Both the position numbers and the translations under genes were made by a program. The notes beneath the pieces were generated by a model, which ran no database searches, was not told where the DNA came from, and worked only from the letters and a program-made list of their open reading frames with translations. Source: Acidobacteriota bacterium (GTDB lineage Bacteria > Acidobacteriota > Terriglobia > Terriglobales > Acidobacteriaceae). Taken from it: 64,000 nt of DNA. Positions within the stretch are counted from its first letter, which is position 1. Every line of letters begins with the position of its first letter. This document shows, in pieces, positions 8,086 through 16,005 of this stretch. The stretch is taken from contig JAFDVQ010000003.1 of the NCBI GenBank assembly GCA_018268915.1, positions 62,001 through 126,000 on the forward strand, in the 5' to 3' direction.

Positions 8086-8958
8086 TCAGCTTGCTGCGAT
8101 CCTGACCTGTTCGGGATCTTCTTCCGCTTCGCCTACGCTATCGCTCAAGCCGCCGTATCTGCGTTCGCGCCGCTGGAAAGCGGCAATCGCTTCGAGCAGA
8201 TGGATACCGCGGAAATCGGGCCATAACCGCTCAGTCACAAAGATTTCTGTGTATGCGATCTGCCAGAGGAGGAAATTCGAAATACGCATCTCGCCTGACG
8301 TGCGAATCAGCAGGTCGGGATCCGGCATATGTGCGGTGTACAGATATCGATGAAGATCTGCCTCTGAGATCCGCTCCGGCGGGATATGCTTCTGCTGCAT
8401 CTCGCGAGCAAGAGCGCGACACGCATCTACCATCTCTGACCGTGCACCGTAGTTCAACGCAAGGGTGAGCGTTGTTCCGGTGTTGCGCGAGGTAGCCTCC
8501 TGGGCCCACTGCATCTTGTCCTGGACCTCGTGCGGCAACTCGTGAACCCTGCCGATGTAGCGGATGCGCACGTTATTGTCATTCATCCGTTGCACATTGT
8601 TTTCCAGGTAGGACTTTAGCAGCCGCATCAAGAAATTGACTTCAGTCTTGGGCCGCCGGAGGTTGTTCTCCAGGGAGAACGCGTAAAGGGTCAGCCACGG
8701 CAATCCGATGCGCGATGCAGTCTCTGTAACCAGCTGCACGCTCTTCGCACCCTGCTGGTGGCCGAGGAAGCGTTTGAGGGAGCGATGTCCGGCCCAGCGG
8801 CCGTTTCCATCCATGATGATGGCGACGTGTTCCGGCAGACGCTCGGGCTTGAGCGTATTCCAGATGGCGCGCTCGTCTGCGCTTAGCTCATCGATCCGCA
8901 GCATGCCAGTTGGATGCAAGGAAGAAGCCTCGATGGAATTCTTTACGTATTCGGGCAT
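8086..8958 (-). CDS. uppS: Isoprenyl (undecaprenyl) diphosphate synthase
   Basis: A 290-residue cis-prenyltransferase that elongates farnesyl diphosphate to the C55 carrier for peptidoglycan and O-antigen. The catalytic Asp is at about residue 50 in MDGNGRWA, followed by GHQQGAKSV. The usual AFSxENWxRP motif reads AFSLENNLRRP here, with Asn in place of the normally conserved Trp. The C-terminal substrate site contains IRTSGEMRISNFLLWQIAYTE. The start may be the Met at residue 19 instead. It heads the minus-strand operon with cdsA, dxr and rseP. Confidence 0.95.
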   Translation of the reverse strand: MPEYVKNSIEASSLHPTGMLRIDELSADERAIWNTLKPERLPEHVAIIMDGNGRWAGHRSLKRFLGHQQGAKSVQLVTETASRIGLPWLTLYAFSLENNLRRPKTEVNFLMRLLKSYLENNVQRMNDNNVRIRYIGRVHELPHEVQDKMQWAQEATSRNTGTTLTLALNYGARSEMVDACRALAREMQQKHIPPERISEADLHRYLYTAHMPDPDLLIRTSGEMRISNFLLWQIAYTEIFVTERLWPDFRGIHLLEAIAAFQRRERRYGGLSDSVGEAEEDPEQVRIAAS

Positions 8959-9243
8959 GGGGCCCGTTCCGCAATTTCGTGGCAGTTAAGCCGGACGGCT
9001 CAAAGCCCTGGCGCGGCTTTCCGCCTGAAACGCCGCCACATCGGTGTCAACCCGCGGTCATTCCCATATACACAGGAATTCTCGCAACACTTCGAGCCTA
9101 GCACAAAGGGGCGAGGCGCATGCGACCACTAGTCTCGACGTGAATCGATCGTCATCTTCGTCCGAGAAGATCGCTGGGCGACTGACATCGGAACATCAAT
9201 CGCCCGCGAAAAGGAGAGACGAAGAGAGGTCGAAGTTGAACAA

Positions 9244-9780
9244 CTAGGCTGTGCGCCGACGTCCCGTGGCCATGTCACGCACCGATCCGTAAAGCAGCGT
9301 CCGGTGGAGCGAATCGAGATGCGGCAACATCGCTGCAATCTCCGCCAGGAAAGAGTCGGCCATGATTGCTGCCACCTCTTCCTCGCGGCGGCTGCGCGAA
9401 TCGCGCACCAGCTGGCGCATGTCCACTTCGAGCGCGTCGGCGAGTCGCTCCAGCGAGCCCAGCGTCGGGATCGCCTTGCCATTCTCGATCTTCGAGATGT
9501 AAGTGCGAGGCACCTGCATTCGGCTGGCGAGCTGTCGTTGGCTCAGGTGACGCGCACGGCGAATTTCACGCACCTGGGCCGCAACCTGCAATCCGGCCTC
9601 AGCGGAAGCTGCCGCTGGTGACGGGGGAACAAGTTGTGGGGCTAGGGGTGCCGGCTCCTCGATATCGAGGGGTCTGCGACATTTTCTGCAAAGTGAGTTG
9701 GTCGTTCTGTACTGCACCAAACTGCAGAAATCGCAACGCACGACTTCGCGTGTCTCCACGCTAACAAGAGTGGTAGCCAT
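9244..9780 (-). CDS. XRE-family regulator with N-terminal zinc ribbon
   Basis: A 178-residue protein. Residues 16-37 hold two Cys pairs (CDFC and CRKC) forming a probable zinc ribbon. A Pro/Ala-rich linker leads to a Cro/C1-type helix-turn-helix at about 75-125 (RHLSQRQLASRMQVPRTYIS and KIENGKAIPTLGSLERLADAL). The C-terminal 50 residues are helical and lack a known motif. No operon partner is visible; the genes on both sides are separated by more than 180 nt. The target is unknown. The 285-nt stretch upstream of uppS (8959-9243) shows no gene. Confidence 0.8.
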   Translation of the reverse strand: MATTLVSVETREVVRCDFCSLVQYRTTNSLCRKCRRPLDIEEPAPLAPQLVPPSPAAASAEAGLQVAAQVREIRRARHLSQRQLASRMQVPRTYISKIENGKAIPTLGSLERLADALEVDMRQLVRDSRSRREEEVAAIMADSFLAEIAAMLPHLDSLHRTLLYGSVRDMATGRRRTA

Positions 9781-9955
9781 CGTTTAAGTTGCGGAGTGCC
9801 AGAGCAAGCTACTCCCGCGATCAAATTGCACCGCGATAAGTGCTACTTTCGGTCGCTGAACCATAATTGTCAAGTACAAACTTAGGCGCAAACCAAAGAA
9901 ACTGCCAGTAGACCCGAAGAAACCCTAAAAAACGCGAACCATAGGTTGCAACACA

Positions 9956-9961
9956 TAAAAT
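9956..9961 (+). promoter_or_regulatory. -10 box of a probable leaderless promoter
   Basis: TAAAAT ends 7 nt before the ATG at 9969, with no ribosome-binding site between them. A convincing -35 box is not seen. Confidence 0.45.
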
Positions 9962-9968
9962 CTTCGAC

Positions 9969-10580
9969 ATGACCAGCGTCGAAAATGACTCCGAACACGG
10001 CCGCGTTCAAGCCTGGCAATTGCTGTGCGAGTGGACCCAAACCGAGAATCTGCGGAAGCACGCCCAAGCCGTTGAAATATGTGTCGTCGCGTACGGCGAA
10101 GCAGAAGCCGATCGCCTGGGTCTGACCGGCGACGAGCGGGCGAAATTGCTTGAACTGTATTCGACGACAGCCCTTCTCCACGATTTCGATTACGAGCGCC
10201 ATCCGAGTGCAGAAGAGCACCCCTTCGTCGGGGTGCGTCAACTGGAACGGCTTGGCTGGCCGCAGGAGATGCGCACGGCCATTCTTGGACATGCTCAATA
10301 CTCCGGCGTTCCGCGAGTCACACACCTTGATAAAGTCCTCTTCGCATGCGACGAACTTGCGGGATTTCTTACTGCGTGCGCTCTAGTAAAGCCCACGAAG
10401 AAGATCGCCGAGGTCGAGCTTCCCAGCGTGAAGAAGAAGATGAAAGACAAGGCGTTCGCACGCGGCGTCAACCGGGAAGATGTCATTCAGGGAGCCGCGG
10501 AACTGGGCGTCGACCTGGATTCCCATATTGGCTTTTGTCTCGATGCGATGAAAAAGCGCGCTGAAGAATTAGGGCTTTAG
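9969..10580 (+). CDS. HD-domain hydrolase
   Basis: A 203-residue single-domain protein. The HD metal-ligand series is visible: KHAQAVE, LLHDFDYE, then a His in RHPSAEEHPF, ILGHAQYS and a late Asp in HLDKVLFACDELAG. Proteins of this size act on phosphate esters such as nucleotides or are of unknown substrate. There is no regulatory or signalling domain attached. A -10 box lies 7 nt upstream of the ATG and no Shine-Dalgarno sequence is present. Confidence 0.85.
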   Translation: MTSVENDSEHGRVQAWQLLCEWTQTENLRKHAQAVEICVVAYGEAEADRLGLTGDERAKLLELYSTTALLHDFDYERHPSAEEHPFVGVRQLERLGWPQEMRTAILGHAQYSGVPRVTHLDKVLFACDELAGFLTACALVKPTKKIAEVELPSVKKKMKDKAFARGVNREDVIQGAAELGVDLDSHIGFCLDAMKKRAEELGL

Positions 10581-10636
10581 CGCTGCCAGCCTCTGGGCGC
10601 TACAACTCTGGGCGCGAATTCTGAATCTGTTTATGT

Positions 10637-10936
10637 ATGAAGAAGACACTACAGATATCTACATTGCTGCTCGGAACTGCCCTGGCTGTCTCACCTTTCC
10701 TTGCTCTCAGCCAGCAACCTTACCCCGGCGAAGATCACACCGCCAAGCAAGATGCAAAGCGTGCGGGCCACGAAACCAAAGAGGCCGCCAAGGATACCGG
10801 CCGGGCCGTCAAGCACGGCACCAAGAAGGCTTATAACTCTACCAAGAAGGGCACCAAAAAGGCCGCAAAGAAAACCAAGAACGTTGTAAAGGGCGGCGTT
10901 GAAGGCGTCAAAGAAGGTGCGAAGCAGCCGGAGTAG
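10637..10936 (+). CDS. Small secreted lysine/alanine-rich protein
   Basis: A 99-residue protein with a clear signal peptide (MKKTLQISTLLLGTALAVSP, cleavage near ALSQQ). The mature part is very basic and repetitive, with KxxTKKA-type units (KEAAKD, KHGTKKAYN, KKGTKKAAKK, KGGVEGVKEGA). The composition resembles histone H1 tails or LEA-type stress proteins, but export to the periplasm argues against a chromatin role. It might bind nucleic acid, LPS or other anionic polymers. It is followed by a convergent methyltransferase gene 26 nt away. Confidence 0.75.
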   Translation: MKKTLQISTLLLGTALAVSPFLALSQQPYPGEDHTAKQDAKRAGHETKEAAKDTGRAVKHGTKKAYNSTKKGTKKAAKKTKNVVKGGVEGVKEGAKQPE

Positions 10937-10962
10937 TGTCAGTTTGTTCTGAGAGAACACGG

Positions 10963-11805
10963 CTAGCCGGGTCTCTGACCAGCGAGTTCGAAGAGCAGAA
11001 CGCCTGCCGCCACCGCTGCATTGATGGAGTCTGAATTTCCGCACATGGGAATTTTCAGAACAAAATCACAGAGATCTGATAATTCGTCTGACATCCCTTC
11101 CCTTTCGCTGCCGATAACCAGCACCGACGGCCAACGGCAGCGAAACTGCCTGTAGCCCATAAGTCCGCGCGGCGACGAACCCACAATGGCTACATCGCGC
11201 GCTCGCGCCCAATCCCCGAACTCGCGCAGCGTGCATCGCACCAGCTTTAGGGAGAACAACGCGCCCATCGTTGCCCTCACACACGCCGGATCGTGTGGGT
11301 CGGCTCCATCGTCGATGAAGATCACTCCGGACACCCCAGCGGCCTCAGCGCTGCGCAGAATCGTCCCCAGATTTCCAGGCAGGTCTACGGACTCAACTGC
11401 CAGCCAGAAGCAAGTCCTAGTGAGATCGATCGGAGTTATGGGCGACCATTGTTGCCTGAGAACCGCGCCAATCCCCTGCGGCTCGTTTGCCCGAGTCAGT
11501 TCTTGATACAGCCGCGGCGCCAGCCGGACAAGAGGAACATTTGTTTGGCGGATGCGGCGAGCGAGCTTCTGTCCGTACGGATTCTGAAGTGCCGACGACT
11601 CGATGAACAAGGTTTCAATTGGGACACGCTCGTCCCAGGCGCGAGCCACGTGTCGGATCCCCTCGATGAGGTAACGGCCCGTTTGAGCTCTGCCTTTGTA
11701 TGTCTGAAGAGAACGAAGAAGGGAAAAGCGAGAATCGGAACGGTCGGAAACTAATTGAGATTTCTTTTCATGCACGGCCTCTTCGCGGATAGGCCCGCCG
11801 GCCAT
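10963..11805 (-). CDS. TrmH-family (SpoU) RNA 2'-O-methyltransferase
   Basis: A 280-residue protein. The C-terminal half has the three SPOUT trefoil-knot motifs: NLGTILRSAEAAGVSGVIF, VIGSEREGMSDEL and IPMCGNSDSINAAVAAGVLL. The N-terminal domain (YLIEGIRHVARAW to about residue 110) matches the substrate-binding part of RlmB-like enzymes. It uses SAM to methylate a ribose in rRNA or tRNA; the exact site cannot be read from sequence. In motif 3 the usual SLNVSVA reads SINAAVA. Confidence 0.9.
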   Translation of the reverse strand: MAGGPIREEAVHEKKSQLVSDRSDSRFSLLRSLQTYKGRAQTGRYLIEGIRHVARAWDERVPIETLFIESSALQNPYGQKLARRIRQTNVPLVRLAPRLYQELTRANEPQGIGAVLRQQWSPITPIDLTRTCFWLAVESVDLPGNLGTILRSAEAAGVSGVIFIDDGADPHDPACVRATMGALFSLKLVRCTLREFGDWARARDVAIVGSSPRGLMGYRQFRCRWPSVLVIGSEREGMSDELSDLCDFVLKIPMCGNSDSINAAVAAGVLLFELAGQRPG

Positions 11806-11848
11806 TAACGAATTTGACTACGTTGCTATTTTCGCATGAAGACGGTGA

Positions 11849-12928
11849 TTACTTCATCGGATCCTTCGCTCGAAGCTCCGCGACGATCTCCGCCGCCGCC
11901 TGGCGAGCCTGGTCACTCTGGTCGGGCGGGAAGCTGATTGCTCCTACCCGCGCATGACCGCCCCCGCCATAGCGCTCACAAACCTGCGCCAGATTCACCA
12001 TCTTTGCGGGATCGGCCTTTGTCCACGGGTTGGAACCAACGGATACCTTGGTACGGAAGCTCGACTTCGATAGCCCGATAGAGTATGTCGCATTCGGGTG
12101 CAGGTAGTACGGGATGAACTTGTTGTATCCCTCAACGGGCCGGTCAGTGATGTCGAAGAAGATGGTGCCGTCGATCTCTTCACTGCGATTGCGGATGAGT
12201 TCAATCCCTTCGCGATGCCGTTCCAGCAGCGGCGGCAGCAGATCGGCAACAAAAGGTTGCGCAAGCACCTCGCCCAGCGGCATCTCCGTCAGCAGAGGAA
12301 TAAGCCTGGGGATGAACACGGGATCCTGTGTCGACTCGATGATCAACGTGAGCTTCATCGCAGGCGCCGCCATCTCCACTGCGGACTCGGGACTCTCGTA
12401 GAGCGCGCCGTCCACGATATTGGCCCAGTGGATGAGGTCTGCTACGGGCTCGGTATTGAAACCAAACTTGGTCGATCCAATGAATCCCAGAAAACTAGTG
12501 CACGAGGTGTACGTGGGATCAAAGAATTTCCGCATGCTGCACGACGGATCCCGCTGGCAGGCAAGAAATTGCTCGTGATCCTGCGGAGTCAGAAAGGCGG
12601 AGAGGTGGTGGTCAAACCACCAGGTAATCCGGGGAGACGCCGAGTATTTGAAGTCGACGATGGCGTTTTCGTCCCCGGTAAACTCACTCTCGTCAAAGAG
12701 GGCGCCTGCGCGATGCACCAGCCCGTGATACTCATAGGCAGCGTCCTTCGCTATGCACTCGCGATGAAACCGCGTAAAGAGCGAAGCGGAACAGGCCCCG
12801 TCGAAGCACTTATCGTGATAGAAAACTTTGACCCGCAACCGCAACCGCCCCTCTCGTACCCTTTCCGGTAAAGCCGGAAGAGTAAGAATCATACGGGAGG
12901 CCCGTTGTGTCAAGGAGCCCCGCTTCAT
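11849..12928 (-). CDS. DHH/DHHA1 phosphoesterase (NrnB-like)
   Basis: A protein of up to 359 residues. Motifs of the DHH superfamily are visible: FYHDKCFDGACSASL, NAIVDFKYS, WWFDHHLSAF and a C-terminal glycine-rich YGGGGHARVGAI that matches the DHHA1 substrate-binding GGGH. Relatives include NrnB-type oligoribonucleases and cyclic-dinucleotide hydrolases, which use two metal ions. It likely degrades nano-RNA or cyclic nucleotides in the cytoplasm. The start is uncertain; an ATG at 12892 (MILTLPALP) is an alternative. It is divergent from the CPBP protease gene. Confidence 0.8.
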   Translation of the reverse strand: MKRGSLTQRASRMILTLPALPERVREGRLRLRVKVFYHDKCFDGACSASLFTRFHRECIAKDAAYEYHGLVHRAGALFDESEFTGDENAIVDFKYSASPRITWWFDHHLSAFLTPQDHEQFLACQRDPSCSMRKFFDPTYTSCTSFLGFIGSTKFGFNTEPVADLIHWANIVDGALYESPESAVEMAAPAMKLTLIIESTQDPVFIPRLIPLLTEMPLGEVLAQPFVADLLPPLLERHREGIELIRNRSEEIDGTIFFDITDRPVEGYNKFIPYYLHPNATYSIGLSKSSFRTKVSVGSNPWTKADPAKMVNLAQVCERYGGGGHARVGAISFPPDQSDQARQAAAEIVAELRAKDPMK

Positions 12929-13021
12929 AAGGCGGCTTATCGCGAGCTTTACACTGCCCTCTGCCAGCGTGGTTCAGTAGAATGCATCGACGGTGTACAT
13001 CGCCCGCCGCAAGGAGAACAG

Positions 13022-14194
13022 ATGGAGCCCGAGCCTCACTCTGAGATCGATCCACACGCGCAAAGCAGCATTCCCCCGAACGACGCACCGCTGGCTCCCG
13101 TTACGATTCAGCCTGTGTCTTCAGAAGCGCCCTATCGTGGCCTTCACTGGATCTTTGTTGGTTCAGAGGGATTGCGTGCTGGCTGGTCGCTCCTGATCTT
13201 CTTTACCCTGCTGATTGGCTTCATGGCGGGTCTCGGCTTCCTGTTCGCCAGCCTGCATCTGATTTCCAAGGGCGCCTTCACTCCCAGGACTGCCATCTTC
13301 AGTGAGCTTTTTCAGCTCATCTCGCTTGTTGCCGCTGCCGCGATCGTGGGCCTTATAGAGCGCCGCAACATCTTTGACTACAACCTGCGCGATTCGCGCC
13401 GCATGATTCATTTCTTCAGCGGGCTCGTTATCGGCTTCCTTGCGCTCTCCGCCCTAGTTGGCGGACTGGCGGCGGGACATTGGCTTACCTTTGGCCCTTC
13501 CACGCTCAGCGGTTCGGGAATCTTAAAATATGCGCTGATCTGGGGCGCTGTCTTTCTAATGGTGGGCTGCTTCGAAGAGGGCACGATGCGCTGCTATCTG
13601 CAGTACACCTTCACCCGCGGACTGAATTTCTGGTGGGCTCTCGGAGTAATCGGCAGCCTTTGCGCCCTCCTGCTGTGGCGGACCAAGGGTGAAGCTTCCT
13701 GGGGCGTCTACATCATTGCTCTGCTGGGGCTATTGCCTTGCTTGTACCTCCACGTGCGTAAGTCGCCACAGAGTGGCTTCTGGCAGGCGGCTTGGATCAC
13801 CTCGGCCTTGTTCGGCGCCGCCCACACTGGCAACAACGGCGAAAATTGGATCGGTATATTCGCCGCGGCACTCATCGGGTTTGTCTTCTGTGTGAGCATC
13901 TGGGTCACCGGATCGGCCTGGTGGGCTATCGGCTGCCACGCCGCATGGGACTGGGCTGAGACCTACTTCTACGGCACGGCTGACAGCGGATTTGTCGCCC
14001 CCGGCCATCTGTTCTCGACCAAGCCTGCGGGCAATCCGCTATGGAGCGGAGGCGCCGACGGACCGGAAGGCAGCCTGCTCGTTATACCGGTCGTGCTGCT
14101 GATCCTCGTCTGGCTGTTGTTCCTCCATCGCCAACGGCCCAGAATAATCAAAATGACAGCAGAAGAGACTTCCGAGATGCTCTCGCGTTGGTAA
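13022..14194 (+). CDS. CPBP-family intramembrane metalloprotease (CAAX protease-like)
   Basis: A 390-residue membrane protein with about eight hydrophobic segments. The Abi/CPBP motifs are present: EEGTMR (the EExxxR glutamates) in a helix, FGAAHTGN, and GCHAAWDWAE near the end. The start is put at the ATG at 13022 because AAGGAGAA lies about 7 nt upstream; a longer frame reaching back to 12905 would run into the divergent gene. The N-terminal 45 residues are Pro-rich and cytoplasmic. It is followed after 3 nt by a GntR regulator, so the two are one transcript. Confidence 0.85.
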   Translation: MEPEPHSEIDPHAQSSIPPNDAPLAPVTIQPVSSEAPYRGLHWIFVGSEGLRAGWSLLIFFTLLIGFMAGLGFLFASLHLISKGAFTPRTAIFSELFQLISLVAAAAIVGLIERRNIFDYNLRDSRRMIHFFSGLVIGFLALSALVGGLAAGHWLTFGPSTLSGSGILKYALIWGAVFLMVGCFEEGTMRCYLQYTFTRGLNFWWALGVIGSLCALLLWRTKGEASWGVYIIALLGLLPCLYLHVRKSPQSGFWQAAWITSALFGAAHTGNNGENWIGIFAAALIGFVFCVSIWVTGSAWWAIGCHAAWDWAETYFYGTADSGFVAPGHLFSTKPAGNPLWSGGADGPEGSLLVIPVVLLILVWLLFLHRQRPRIIKMTAEETSEMLSRW

Positions 14195-14197
14195 ATC

Positions 14198-15130
14198 ATG
14201 CGCCTCTGGCTCAATCGCACTTCTGAAGTTTCGCTGCGCGAGCAGCTCATTACGCAAGTGGTCCTCGGCATCCTAGGCAAGGAGCTTCCACCCGGCCATC
14301 GGCTGCCCAGCACACGCGACCTCTCGCGGCGGTTCGGCATCCACGCCAACACGGCCAGCGCTGCCTATCGCCAGCTCGAAGATGACGGCTGGGTGGAAAT
14401 GCGCCACGGCAGCGGCGTCTTCGTTCGCTCCACGCGTCCCGAAGCTCCGTTGAGCCCCGAGATGGCAATCGATCAATTGATTGGCGATCTCGCTGGTCGA
14501 GTTCAAAAACTTGGTGCGTCCGACGCCCTGCTCAAAGCTCGTCTCCGCCGATGGCTTGCGCTGGAGCCACCCGCACGCTGGCTCCTCATTGAACCCGATC
14601 CCGAGCTTCGCCGCATCGTCATCTGCGAAATGGAGGAGGCAGTCTCATTGCCGGTCATCGGGTGCGGATTCGAGGACTGCGTGACACCTGCCCTGATCGA
14701 TGGCTCTATGCCGACTGTCCTGCCCAGCAAGGCCGCAGCGGCGCGCAAGATACTTCTGGGCAAGGAACTGATCACGCTCCAGATTCATCCAGTCTCGCCG
14801 GAACTGCAGTCGTACGTGCAGCGCTACATGCCCGCCCACTCCACTGATCTCATCGGCATCGCTTCGCGCTGGAGCGAGTTTCAGCGCATCGCGCAGACCA
14901 TGCTGGTTGCAGCGGGCTTCGCGCCTGACTGCCTCCTCGTTCGCGACGCGACAAAGCCGGGCTGGAAGCGCGGTCTCGATACCGTTAAGGCGGTCGTCTG
15001 CGACGCCGCCATCGAGCAGGAGCTGCCGCAGGGCTCCCATGCCATCGTCTTCCGCCTGCTCAGCGAAACCGCAATCGCGGAACTTCGGAATCGCGAACAG
15101 GTGCTGATGGCATCTCAGTCCGCTGAATAG
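14198..15130 (+). CDS. GntR-family transcriptional regulator
   Basis: A 310-residue protein. The N-terminal winged helix-turn-helix (about residues 10-80) has the GntR features LREQLITQVVLGIL, LPSTRDLSRRFGIHANTASA and AYRQLEDDGWVEMRHGSGVFV. The remaining 220 residues do not resemble an aminotransferase, FCD or UTRA domain that I can name; they contain regularly spaced alpha/beta segments reminiscent of a periplasmic-binding fold. It starts 3 nt after the CPBP protease gene and may control it. Effector unknown. Confidence 0.85.
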   Translation: MRLWLNRTSEVSLREQLITQVVLGILGKELPPGHRLPSTRDLSRRFGIHANTASAAYRQLEDDGWVEMRHGSGVFVRSTRPEAPLSPEMAIDQLIGDLAGRVQKLGASDALLKARLRRWLALEPPARWLLIEPDPELRRIVICEMEEAVSLPVIGCGFEDCVTPALIDGSMPTVLPSKAAAARKILLGKELITLQIHPVSPELQSYVQRYMPAHSTDLIGIASRWSEFQRIAQTMLVAAGFAPDCLLVRDATKPGWKRGLDTVKAVVCDAAIEQELPQGSHAIVFRLLSETAIAELRNREQVLMASQSAE

Positions 15131-15195
15131 CACACTTACGATTCTGTCCTCATCGCTCGTCCCTGCTGCCTCAGAGATTTCTATGATCGCGAGTC

Positions 15196-15936
15196 ATGAA
15201 ACGACTTGCAATTGCATTGTTCTCATTGATGCTGGGGTCAGGAGCAAGAGCGCAGATACTTCCCGATGCGCCCGTGACAACGTCGGATCGGACAGCATCC
15301 TCGCTCGCTCCCTCGACTTCGCCGATAATCGTTCCGAAAGACACAAAGCTTATTTTGGTTGCGCTTGATACAGTCTCATCTGCAAGTGCAAAAAGGGGCG
15401 ACACGGTCCGATTCGCTGTCACCAAAGATCTGGCACAGAGCGGAGGCATTGTCATTCCAGCGGGAACTACAGTAACCGGCACAATAGTGAAAGCGAAGCA
15501 TGGAAGCCCCAATCATCGCGTGGGATACCTGAGAATCCATCTCAGACGCCTGGATCTCGGTGACGGCATCGAGGTTCCGCTTACCTTGTCTGATCCGAGC
15601 TACACATTGAAGGGTGGTCGTGGGACTCACGTGCGCGCGAGAGATGTTCTTGACGATGTTGGTGGAGCAGCAGTCTGCGTAGCACTCCTGCCGCTCTGCA
15701 TCGCTCTCGAAGTTGCAATAAGCGACAATGGTAAGCCGGATGGAAAAGATGCCGTTCTGCCAAAATGCTTTCCAGTTGAGGTGTGGACCCGCTCTTCGGC
15801 CGAACTGAAGCCCTCAGATGCCAGATTCGGCGGTGGCGCTTCAGGTAAAGAACCGAACTGGATGCCTCAAAGCTGCATAGATGGATTCAAGATCGACTGG
15901 ACAGTCTCCAATGCGGAGATGTTGGTAATCGAGTAG
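15196..15936 (+). CDS. Secreted protein with VirB10/TrbI-like beta segment, unknown function
   Basis: A 246-residue protein with a signal peptide (MKRLAIALFSLMLGSGARAQ). Residues 45-120 resemble a beta-rich segment seen in many secreted acidobacterial proteins: a lumen-side strand, SAKRGDTVRFAVTKDL, then GGIVIPAGTTVTGTIV, similar in style to VirB10/TrbI beta barrels. A short hydrophobic stretch (AAVCVALLPLCIALEVA) lies near residue 160 and could be a membrane anchor. Four Cys residues occur in the C-terminal half. No partner gene is obvious. Confidence 0.65.
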   Translation: MKRLAIALFSLMLGSGARAQILPDAPVTTSDRTASSLAPSTSPIIVPKDTKLILVALDTVSSASAKRGDTVRFAVTKDLAQSGGIVIPAGTTVTGTIVKAKHGSPNHRVGYLRIHLRRLDLGDGIEVPLTLSDPSYTLKGGRGTHVRARDVLDDVGGAAVCVALLPLCIALEVAISDNGKPDGKDAVLPKCFPVEVWTRSSAELKPSDARFGGGASGKEPNWMPQSCIDGFKIDWTVSNAEMLVIE

Positions 15937-16005
15937 GTTTAGGGGTCTTGCGATAGTGCTCCTGCCATCCGTCTCCTTGTACAGAGCGTTATCCTGTTCT
16001 AGATC

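Noticed and set aside
12905..13021. Longer start for the CPBP protease
   Set aside because: The extension overlaps the divergent phosphoesterase gene, and the ATG at 13022 has a good AAGGAG site.
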